5,502 nt of DNA from an uncultured Alphaproteobacteria bacterium (GTDB lineage: Bacteria > Pseudomonadota > Alphaproteobacteria > Micavibrionales > Micavibrionaceae), in assembly GCA_946480475.1 (NCBI GenBank), contig CAMLJM010000060.1, positions 1 to 5,502 on the forward strand, read 5' to 3'. The position numbers and the translations under genes are program-made. Shown in pieces: positions 1 through 5,502 of the stretch. The notes under the pieces were generated by a model, which worked only from the letters and a program-made list of their open reading frames with translations, did not search any database and was not told where the DNA came from. How positions within the stretch are numbered: the first letter of the stretch is position 1; each line of letters begins with the position of its first letter.

Positions 1-1118
1 GCTGATGATGCCGCTGCCCTCGCTGGTGATGATGACATGATCGCCGTTATTACTGCCGGTCAGGTTGCTGAATAATCCACGCGCCCCTGAATTCTCATAC
101 ACCTCTGAAACGGCCCCGAACAAATCCATATCAATGCCCATGGCTGTAGACTCTGCGCCCTGATGCTCGACGCCATTCCCCGCATTCACGGTAAGATCAA
201 CAAATCCCTGTATCTGCCAGAAGTCTCCTGAAAACCGGCTGTCCACCTCGAAATTCAGCGTGACATCAAGATCGCCCCTATAAGCCGAATAATCGTAGTA
301 GTTCATACCTATGGCATGGTCGCTGGCAGTATCGGCCAGCACTTTCTCCGTGGAGACATAATCAATATTCAGCAACGTATCGCGGGTGCGGCCATTGCCA
401 TCCCATACCAGGTCCGTGCGTTCATCCAGCACCGCGCCACTGCCATAAGATACGCGGTCGGTGCCATACCGGCCATCAATCGTGTAACCGCCCGCCGCCT
501 GGATGAAGAAATTATCATCCAGCGATGTGCCGGTGATTTTCTCTATCGCTGTAAACTGATCCGTGCCGCCACGCCCGTCAGACACTGAACCATTGCCGTA
601 AGCATCCAGAATCACCTGCACGCCTGTGCTGCTGTGGCCCGTGTGTGCTGTTGAATAGATCAGCGTATCTTCTTTACCGCCGCCACCTGCGATCCGGCGG
701 TCATCCGCGCCCTGCATTCTGAATTCATCATTAAGGGTTGTGCCCGTTACATACTCAATCCCGAACAGCGTGTCCGTACCGCCAAAGCCATCCGTTGCGG
801 TGCCGTTACCGTTCGCATCCAGATTGACGCGTACCCTCTGCAGGCCACCTGCGGCGGCATCCGTGCTGTAATCAACTGTGTCCTGACCCAATCCGCCATC
901 AATCCGGTCATTCCCCTCCCCACCGATCAACACATCATCGCCACTGCCATTGGCGGCAGCGCCATGAATGCCATCACGCATGCCATATGAGCGATACGGG
1001 TCATCTTCATCGGCTGCCGCGCCGAACCCGGCATCGCCGTCATACACCACACCATCGCCATATATCTGGTCGGCACCCGCGCCACCCTCTAATCTATTGT
1101 TCCATGCGTTGCCGATGA
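1..1118. repeat. Duplicated RTX-tail segment, copy in protease 1
   Basis: This block matches 3344-4461 at a constant offset of 3343 bp. Bases 1022-1118 and 780-876 are exactly identical to 4365-4461 and 4123-4219 (97 bp each). Differences elsewhere are mostly substitutions, plus a one-codon insertion and a one-codon deletion that cancel. Similarity falls sharply to the right of 1118, toward the catalytic domain. The left end is cut by the window. Confidence 0.95.
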
Positions 1119-2157
1119 GGATGTCAGACTGACTAGTACCGCTTGCCTCTTCTATAACTGAATAAAAAGCAATAGAAACATTATCCCCAGCACGGGCCAG
1201 GCCGCTACCATTATCACCAATAGAGCTGAATTCGCCCTGGCGTAAATCTATTGTTACGCCGTAGTTTGTATAGCCGGACGCATCAATCCTGTCCTCTACA
1301 CCGCCGCCATCCCAGATCGTGTAGATGAAGGGATTTGTCTGATCTGTTCCTGCGCCGCCAAGCCCATGACCTAAATCGTAAGTCGTACTATTCGACCTCG
1401 TTGTATAATCTCGACCATATATCTCCTGCAAAGCAGCGATATCGTAAAGTTGTAAGGAATAGTGGTAACTTTTTGCGTTTATAAAGTCATATTGCATGCC
1501 TAAGTGCGCGTTATATGACATTACTGTATATTGCATATTATCTTCTATAGAAGATAGATGCGGCGCACTAGAATCTCCGTCATTGAACGGGTGCTCCAAC
1601 CCAAGTGCATGGCCTAATTCATGCATAATATTCAGAAACCCAAGAGTGCCCGGCTGAGCATTATTATATGCGGAATCGTTTTTATTGATCCATACATCCC
1701 CATCGGTGTTACCCTCATTGGCAAAAGATGGGAATGCATAAGCTGGCGCGACTTGAACTGGCAGATCGGCACTATAAACACCGTCTGATTGGCCGAAAGT
1801 AATGGCCCCAACATTATCTATGCTTATGGCATTACTAACAGGAGAGAATACTATATTAGCAACATCTTCGAATAAACTTTCGTATCCTGCTTTTATGTTC
1901 CCTAAAAGAATATTGATATTATTTTCAAGGCTTGGAGAATCAGTGATGGGTTGAAAAATACCATCTAGTGTTTCAGGCCTACCTGCGTAGTACGTCGGTA
2001 CATTTTGTAAGTACGTGTACGTAATAGTGGTCGTATTTCCAAATTGAAATACTTGAGAATTTGTAATCTCATCTCCCCACAGTTCGCTCACTGAATTGTA
2101 GGCATTTCCAAAAAAACTATATCGAAATAGAGCTTCAAAGTTATCAGGATCAGCCAA
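1..2157 (-). CDS. RTX serralysin-like metalloprotease (protease 1), 3' end cut by window edge
   Basis: This is predicted to be a secreted, zinc-dependent, calcium-binding endopeptidase of the peptidase M10 (serralysin) group. The frame is open for 719 codons and runs off the left edge, so the C-terminus is missing. The start is TTG at 2157: an in-frame TAA at 2178-2176 lies seven codons upstream with no ATG or GTG between, and AAGGGG sits 7 nt before the TTG. The N-terminus has no signal peptide, as expected for type I secretion. The zinc motif HELGHALGLEH is at residues 179-189 (H179, E180, H183, H189), and the Met-turn VMSYN has Met213. RTX-type nonapeptides lie at about 358-369 and 404-430. 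Two copies of a roughly 60-residue module follow, starting near residues 442 and 513, and then a beta-rich segment. I found no cysteine in the 719 residues. The RTX half is almost the same as that of the other protease in this window; the catalytic half is not. The family assignment is firm; the substrate is unknown. Confidence 0.93.
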   Translation of the reverse strand, partial: MADPDNFEALFRYSFFGNAYNSVSELWGDEITNSQVFQFGNTTTITYTYLQNVPTYYAGRPETLDGIFQPITDSPSLENNINILLGNIKAGYESLFEDVANIVFSPVSNAISIDNVGAITFGQSDGVYSADLPVQVAPAYAFPSFANEGNTDGDVWINKNDSAYNNAQPGTLGFLNIMHELGHALGLEHPFNDGDSSAPHLSSIEDNMQYTVMSYNAHLGMQYDFINAKSYHYSLQLYDIAALQEIYGRDYTTRSNSTTYDLGHGLGGAGTDQTNPFIYTIWDGGGVEDRIDASGYTNYGVTIDLRQGEFSSIGDNGSGLARAGDNVSIAFYSVIEEASGTSQSDILIGNAWNNRLEGGAGADQIYGDGVVYDGDAGFGAAADEDDPYRSYGMRDGIHGAAANGSGDDVLIGGEGNDRIDGGLGQDTVDYSTDAAAGGLQRVRVNLDANGNGTATDGFGGTDTLFGIEYVTGTTLNDEFRMQGADDRRIAGGGGKEDTLIYSTAHTGHSSTGVQVILDAYGNGSVSDGRGGTDQFTAIEKITGTSLDDNFFIQAAGGYTIDGRYGTDRVSYGSGAVLDERTDLVWDGNGRTRDTLLNIDYVSTEKVLADTASDHAIGMNYYDYSAYRGDLDVTLNFEVDSRFSGDFWQIQGFVDLTVNAGNGVEHQGAESTAMGIDMDLFGAVSEVYENSGARGLFSNLTGSNNGDHVIITSEGSGIIS

Positions 2158-2164
2158 TTTATTT

Positions 2165-2170
2165 CCCCTT
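2165..2170 (-). promoter_or_regulatory. Ribosome binding site of protease 1 (supports TTG start)
   Basis: The minus strand reads AAGGGG followed by 7 nt and then TTG. The first in-frame ATG lies only just before the zinc motif, and an in-frame stop lies just upstream, so this site decides the start at TTG 2157. Confidence 0.7.
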
Positions 2171-2175
2171 AGTAT

Positions 2176-2871
2176 TTAGAAACTGTAAAGCGTATAAAAA
2201 TAATAATATTTGCCTTGCGCTTCAAAGCACCCAGAATCCCAATCACGCTGCTTTAATATATGCGGTAGCGTAATAATATCCTTTTCATTTACCATTTCAG
2301 AATGCGGCAAAAGATTTGGCGAATTATCAATTCGCGGTATTCTAGCCTTATCTTTTAATGATCGAATACCCTCTGCATCATTCATTATTTTCTGACAAAA
2401 CTGTTCTTTAAAATTTGGTATAATAGCTACCAGCTCCGGAGCTTCTGTACCCAAACCATTAACGCGATTAGCTATTGTATAAATAATCTCTCCGTTATTC
2501 GAACTTTCTTTGATCATTGATTGAAAGGTCTGATTCTGTTTTTTATAGAAATCAGAGGAAGAAGATCCATAAAAGATACTAAACTGTTTAGAGTTTTTAT
2601 AATTAACTGAATCAGGAAAATTAAAATCGTATTTTCTAATTTCTTCGAGAGAAATTTTATCACTACCATTATTCTCAATAATTTTTCTGACAAGCGAGCT
2701 CCTTAAACCTGATACACATGATGACAATTGAGCACACGGCATCATCAAAGAAGTTTTGCTAGAAGTCTCAGCCCTACCCTCCTGCTTACAAGCCACAAGC
2801 CACAAGCCACAAGCCACAAGCCACAAGCCACAAGCCACAAGCCTTGTTTTTTTATTGAACGTAATTTGCAT
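2176..2871 (-). CDS. Putative lipoprotein of unknown function, with repeat-encoded signal peptide
   Basis: I do not recognise this 231-residue protein family. The N-terminus has a basic stretch (K7, K8, R10), then a hydrophobic stretch made of repeated LVACGLW, and then KQEG. The tripeptide LVA before Cys fits the lipoprotein lipobox and occurs three times (Cys14, Cys21, Cys28); Cys28 is the most natural lipidation site. The rest looks like real protein rather than chance: a charged middle, further cysteines at 46, 52, 159 and 215, and an aromatic C-terminus with YYYFY at about 222-226. The ATG at 2871 follows GAGGGG at close spacing (3 nt). The hydrophobic stretch is encoded by an 8-copy heptamer tandem repeat, so the annotated N-terminus could be an artefact; ATGs encoding Met43-Met44 are alternative starts. 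The gene ends 18 bp before protease 1 and is probably co-transcribed with it. A small protein encoded next to a serralysin can be its periplasmic inhibitor (Inh family), but I see no clear Inh signature and this protein is longer. Confidence 0.7.
   Translation of the reverse strand: MQITFNKKTRLVACGLWLVACGLWLVACKQEGRAETSSKTSLMMPCAQLSSCVSGLRSSLVRKIIENNGSDKISLEEIRKYDFNFPDSVNYKNSKQFSIFYGSSSSDFYKKQNQTFQSMIKESSNNGEIIYTIANRVNGLGTEAPELVAIIPNFKEQFCQKIMNDAEGIRSLKDKARIPRIDNSPNLLPHSEMVNEKDIITLPHILKQRDWDSGCFEAQGKYYYFYTLYSF
2788..2843. repeat. Perfect heptanucleotide tandem repeat, 8 copies of ACAAGCC
   Basis: Eight uninterrupted copies of ACAAGCC (56 bp) lie in the 5' part of the lipoprotein gene. On the coding strand the unit reads GGCTTGT. 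Three units make 21 nt and encode LVACGLW, so this strand has no stop codon in any frame. Gain or loss of one or two units would shift the downstream frame; gain or loss of three would add or remove seven residues. Next to the repeat, on the plus strand, is a run of seven T (2847-2853), a second possible slippage site. Confidence 0.95.
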
Positions 2872-2961
2872 TTTCCCCTCGCAACAGATGTTGAAAATTC
2901 ACCTGTGCATTTTAGCCCTATTCCCCAAAAAACAATGCATCTAAAATTTTATCTAATTTTG

Positions 2962-2991
2962 ATTAATGAATACATAATTGAATATTATCAA
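2962..2991 (-). promoter_or_regulatory. Weak candidate promoter for the lipoprotein-protease 1 pair
   Basis: In the AT-rich gap after protease 2 the minus strand has TTGATA (2991-2986; 5 of 6 matches to the -35 consensus), an 18-nt spacer, and ATTAAT (2967-2962; 4 of 6 to the -10 consensus). In such AT-rich DNA a match of this quality can arise by chance. The rest of the gap, 2872-2961, shows no terminator or RNA gene. Confidence 0.25.
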
Positions 2992-2995
2992 TGCC

Positions 2996-5428
2996 TTACA
3001 CCGCGTGCGCCAGCCTGCGCCCGGTGCCCCTTACAGGGTTATCATTTGATACACATATATAAGTGTAATCATGCGAGCATGCGCTGCCGCGCATGAATCT
3101 GTTTAAATGAATGCAATGGTTATCATTCACGGCTTGTGGCCATTGTTTATAATGTGACCCTTGCGGCTTCGGCCTCGTGAACTTCGGCCTGTGTGCGCTT
3201 ACGCGCTCACCGCCGCAAAAGTCACGGGGGCCGCCATTATAGGTATAGGTCAGGTCAACATTGTTCACGTAACCGTTCGCATTCGTATCCGTGCGCATAT
3301 CAACGATGTCATCGCCCGACCCGCTATAGAAGGTGAAGCCGTGGCTGATGATGCCGCTGCCCTCGCCGGTGATCACGACATGATCGCCATTGTTGCTGCC
3401 GGTCAGGTTGCTGAACAATCCGTGTGCCCCTGAATTCTCATACACCTCTGACACGGCACCGAACAAATCCAGATCAAGCCCCAATGCCGTGACATCTCCA
3501 GCATTGTGCTCCGCGCCGTTGCTTAAGTTCACGCTCAGATCGGCAAAGCCCTGTATCTGCCAGAAACCATTGGAAAGCTGGCGGGCGTTCACTTCAAAGT
3601 TCAGCGTGACATCGATATCGCCCCGGTAAGCCGCGTAATCGTAATAGCCCATATCGATGCCGTGATCGCCGGCCGTATCCGCCAGCACTTTCTCGGTGAA
3701 CACATGATCGATATTCAGCAAGGTATCACGGGTACGCCCGTTGCCATCCCACACCAGGTCTGTGTTCTGGTCGAAAACAGCGCCACTGCCGTAAGACACC
3801 CGGTCGGTGCCATACCGCCCATCAATCGTATAACCACCCGCCGCCTGGATGAAAAAGCTATCATCCAGCGATGTGCCGGTAATCTTCTCCATCGAGGTAA
3901 ACTGATCCGTACCGCCGCGCCCGTCGGATACCGAACCATTGCCCACCCCGTCCAGCATTACCTGCACGCCTGTGCTGCTATGGCCTGTATGCGCTGATCT
4001 ATAAATCAGCGTGTCAACACCGCCGCTACCCGCGATCCGGCGGTCATCCGCGCCCTGCAATCTGAATTCATCATTAAGGGTTGTGCCCGTTACATACTCA
4101 ATCCCCAACAGCGTATCCGTATCGCCAAAGCCATCCGTTGCGGTGCCGTTACCGTTCGCATCCAGATTGACGCGTACCCTCTGCAGGCCACCTGCGGCGG
4201 CATCCGTGCTGTAATCAACAGTATCATTGCCCAGACCACCATCGATCCGGTCCGCCCCCGCGCCACCGATCAACACATCATCGCCACTGCCATTGGCGGC
4301 GGCACCATGAATGCCGTCACGCGTGCCATATGAGCGATACGGGTCATCTTCGCTGGCCGCAGCACCGAACCCGGCATCGCCGTCATACACCACACCATCG
4401 CCATATATCTGGTCGGCACCCGCGCCACCCTCTAATCTATTGTTCCATGCGTTGCCGATGATCGTATCACCCGCGCCCACATTGTCATCCGTGCCAACGG
4501 CATTCTCGATAACCGTGTAATAAGCGACCGCCACGTTATCCAGCGCGTCCCCGCCCAGACCGTTCACGCCGATGGATGAAAACTCACCTTGGCGCAGATC
4601 GATCTTCACACCATCCGTAAAATCGGAAGCGTCAATCTCATCAGCAGTACCGCCGCCGTCCCAGATCGTATACAAAAATGCATCATTCTCCGATGCACCT
4701 GCAAAGCCAAGCCCCTGACCCAGCGCGTACTCCGTGTTCTCATCGCGCGTATCATAGTTGCGCTGACCGTATGTGTCCTGTATCGCTGCAATGTCCAGCA
4801 ACTGTAAGCCGGATGCATATACACTAATGTGTGGATTGTAAGACATGATTGTGTATTGCTGGGAGTCGTATTGTGTACCGTCGGAATGCTCTAAGCCACC
4901 TATAGCATGTCCCATTTCATGCACTATGAGCCAGAAGCCCGCCTGCCCGGGCGCAAGATCATCATATCCTGAGCCAAGATAGTTGATAACTATGTCACCA
5001 GCAGCAGATGTTGTCCCGGGAAAGAACCCTAATGAAAGACTTTGATCACTTTCACCTTCATGGTTAACTAGCTGAATCTCACCATCCACATCTTCAGAAA
5101 AATTCGTGGATAATATATCTGAAAAAGATACTCGATACGCGCTCGAATTAACTAGTACACTGTTAATAGTACTAGAATTTGTAAAATTATCTAATTCGGA
5201 CGCGCTAAGAAGAAAAAATCTTACAGCATCTTGCTGATCGAAATCAGCGGGACTAGCAGAAGCACTAAAGCTAAAGCTATTTCCTAAATTTGCAAATTCA
5301 TTTAAAAAACCTATCTGGGTATATAAATATAAAGGAGTATTGTTTGCAAAATTGAACTCCAAATTTTGTATTTCACTTTGGTCCCACATCAACCCAGATT
5401 GCAAAAAACTGTAGTTTATTTGACTCAT
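2996..5428 (-). CDS. RTX serralysin-like metalloprotease (protease 2), with altered zinc motif and aberrant C-terminus
   Basis: This 810-codon frame starts at ATG 5428, with AGGGG 6 nt upstream. It is predicted to be a secreted zinc endopeptidase of the M10 serralysin type and has no N-terminal signal peptide. The catalytic domain covers roughly residues 1-215. The zinc motif reads HEMGHAIGGLEH at 170-181, so the third His is at 181, one position later than in HExxHxxGxxH. The Met-turn IMSYN has Met195. An M10 C-terminal/RTX region follows, with nonapeptides at about 334-345 and 379-408. Two related modules lie at about 418-479 and 488-550. A further segment leads to GSGDDIVDM (703-711). RTX-like sequence stops at NGG (731-733). 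Residues 734-810 are basic and contain four cysteines (738, 772, 784, 792), while residues 1-733 have none. That tail is probably read-through of non-coding DNA after a truncation or frameshift, and I see no typical type I secretion signal in it. The family call is secure; activity and secretion are doubtful. Confidence 0.9.
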   Translation of the reverse strand: MSQINYSFLQSGLMWDQSEIQNLEFNFANNTPLYLYTQIGFLNEFANLGNSFSFSASASPADFDQQDAVRFFLLSASELDNFTNSSTINSVLVNSSAYRVSFSDILSTNFSEDVDGEIQLVNHEGESDQSLSLGFFPGTTSAAGDIVINYLGSGYDDLAPGQAGFWLIVHEMGHAIGGLEHSDGTQYDSQQYTIMSYNPHISVYASGLQLLDIAAIQDTYGQRNYDTRDENTEYALGQGLGFAGASENDAFLYTIWDGGGTADEIDASDFTDGVKIDLRQGEFSSIGVNGLGGDALDNVAVAYYTVIENAVGTDDNVGAGDTIIGNAWNNRLEGGAGADQIYGDGVVYDGDAGFGAAASEDDPYRSYGTRDGIHGAAANGSGDDVLIGGAGADRIDGGLGNDTVDYSTDAAAGGLQRVRVNLDANGNGTATDGFGDTDTLLGIEYVTGTTLNDEFRLQGADDRRIAGSGGVDTLIYRSAHTGHSSTGVQVMLDGVGNGSVSDGRGGTDQFTSMEKITGTSLDDSFFIQAAGGYTIDGRYGTDRVSYGSGAVFDQNTDLVWDGNGRTRDTLLNIDHVFTEKVLADTAGDHGIDMGYYDYAAYRGDIDVTLNFEVNARQLSNGFWQIQGFADLSVNLSNGAEHNAGDVTALGLDLDLFGAVSEVYENSGAHGLFSNLTGSNNGDHVVITGEGSGIISHGFTFYSGSGDDIVDMRTDTNANGYVNNVDLTYTYNGGPRDFCGGERVSAHRPKFTRPKPQGSHYKQWPQAVNDNHCIHLNRFMRGSACSHDYTYICVSNDNPVRGTGRRLAHAV
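2999..3026. repeat. Imperfect palindrome just after the protease 2 stop codon
   Basis: CACCG (2999-3003) pairs with CGGTG (3022-3026), and GCGC (3007-3010) pairs with GCGC (3017-3020) across a 6-nt loop. No T-run follows on either strand, so it is not a standard intrinsic terminator. Confidence 0.55.
3078..3095. repeat. Perfect hairpin, 7-bp stem and 4-nt loop
   Basis: CATGCGC (3078-3084), loop TGCC, GCGCATG (3089-3095). It lies in the nominal 3' end of protease 2. No U-tract follows on either strand. Confidence 0.6.
3154..3225. repeat. 72-bp composite palindromic element at the end of RTX homology in protease 2
   Basis: An outer inverted repeat pairs GTGACCCTTGCGGC (3154-3167) with GCCGCAAAAGTCAC (3212-3225): 12 of 14 are Watson-Crick pairs, and the other two can be G-U pairs in the minus-strand RNA. 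Inside are two direct copies of CTTCGGCCT (3167-3175, 3182-3190) and an inner hairpin at 3191-3210 with a TTAC loop and one T-T mismatch. It begins one codon beyond the point where recognisable RTX coding ends. It could be a REP-like or other palindromic repeat, or a 3'-end RNA structure; it lacks a U-tract. Confidence 0.65.
3344..4461. repeat. Duplicated RTX-tail segment, copy in protease 2
   Basis: This is the partner of the block at 1-1118. It encodes about 370 residues from GNAWNNRLEGG through GSGIIS. The homology may extend further left in the full protease 1 gene, which the window does not show. Confidence 0.95.
3779..4177 (-). repeat. Two tandem RTX-associated modules inside protease 2
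   Basis: Residues 418-479 and 488-550 share the pattern V-x-V-x-L-D, GNG, DG-x-G-x-TD, a hydrophobic-E-x-(V/I)-TGT-(T/S)-L-(N/D)-D-x-F core, then I-x-G and a closing G-x-D. They look like an ancient internal duplication of a beta-rich calcium-binding unit. Protease 1 carries the same pair, starting near its residues 442 and 513. Confidence 0.75.
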
Positions 5429-5434
5429 GCCTAA

Positions 5435-5439
5435 CCCCT
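5435..5439 (-). promoter_or_regulatory. Ribosome binding site of protease 2
   Basis: AGGGG lies 6 nt before ATG 5428 on the minus strand. The same AGGGG core is used by all three genes here. Confidence 0.65.
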
Positions 5440-5454
5440 AACAGACCTAAATTA

Positions 5455-5484
5455 ATTTTGGAGATTTACGGTGCCGCTGGTCAA
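5455..5484 (-). promoter_or_regulatory. Weak candidate promoter upstream of protease 2
   Basis: The minus strand carries TTGACC (5484-5479; 5 of 6 to the -35 consensus), an 18-nt spacer, and CAAAAT (5460-5455; 4 of 6 to the -10 consensus), about 27 nt before the start codon. A 10-bp palindrome AAATTAATTT (5449-5458) overlaps its downstream end and could be an operator, but it is AT-only and may be chance. Confidence 0.3.
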
Positions 5485-5502
5485 CCCCCATTCTGGAGTC
5501 CG

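Noticed and set aside
316..588. Plus-strand open frame opposite the protease 1 RTX tail, with a look-alike at 3662-3997
   Set aside because: Both are antisense shadows of the same repetitive RTX coding sequence; the minus-strand frames carry the recognisable domains.
1632..1814. Short minus-strand frame inside protease 1
   Set aside because: It overlaps the catalytic domain of protease 1 in another frame. The main frame is uninterrupted and contains the zinc motif.
2788..2843. CRISPR-like array
   Set aside because: Units are 7 bp and directly adjacent with no spacers; this is a simple tandem repeat.
2927..2935. T-rich run on the minus strand in the gap as an intrinsic terminator for protease 2
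   Set aside because: The sequence before the T-run is AT-rich and forms no GC-rich stem, and the hairpins near the stop codon are not followed by T-runs.
2728..3096. Plus-strand open frame with a repeated ATSHKPQ peptide
   Set aside because: It is the antisense reading of the heptamer array and then runs through the AT-rich gap and the hairpins. It has no plausible ribosome binding site or protein-like composition.
4606..4824. Overlapping small frames on both strands (also 4311-4520 and 4589-4807 on the plus strand)
   Set aside because: They lie wholly inside protease 2, whose frame is supported by domain motifs and by near-identity or motif sharing with protease 1.

Overview
The window holds three genes, all on the minus strand and read from right to left. 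The outer two encode paralogous RTX-type metalloproteases of the serralysin (peptidase M10) group. Between them lies a small gene for a putative lipoprotein. Neither protease has an N-terminal signal peptide, both carry a metzincin zinc site with a Met-turn, and both have glycine/aspartate-rich calcium-binding nonapeptides. This is the layout of proteins exported by type I secretion from Gram-negative bacteria. The host is therefore probably a proteobacterium, possibly an alphaproteobacterium, but nothing here fixes the taxon. No ABC exporter, membrane-fusion protein or outer-membrane channel gene is present in the window.

Layout, right to left. 5428-2996 is protease 2 (810 codons), with a clear ribosome binding site and a weak candidate promoter upstream. 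Its last 77 or so codons do not look like RTX protein and run through a cluster of palindromes (2999-3225). 2995-2872 is an AT-rich gap with a weak candidate promoter for the next gene. 2871-2176 is the 231-codon lipoprotein-like gene, whose signal peptide is largely built from a perfect 8-copy heptanucleotide tandem repeat. After an 18-bp gap, protease 1 begins at a TTG codon at 2157 and stays open for 719 codons to the left window edge, where it is cut off.

The two proteases form a mosaic pair. Their C-terminal RTX halves are nearly the same at the DNA level (1-1118 against 3344-4461, constant offset 3343, two separate exact 97-bp matches). Their N-terminal catalytic halves are strongly diverged and more AT-rich. 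This suggests a duplicated gene whose tail has been homogenised or exchanged while the heads diverged. Protease 2 also has one extra residue inside the zinc-binding motif and a damaged-looking C-terminus, so it may be inactive, unsecreted or decaying. Protease 1 has a canonical active site.

The lipoprotein gene is tightly coupled to protease 1 and is probably co-transcribed with it. A role as protease partner, inhibitor or surface anchor is only a guess from position.
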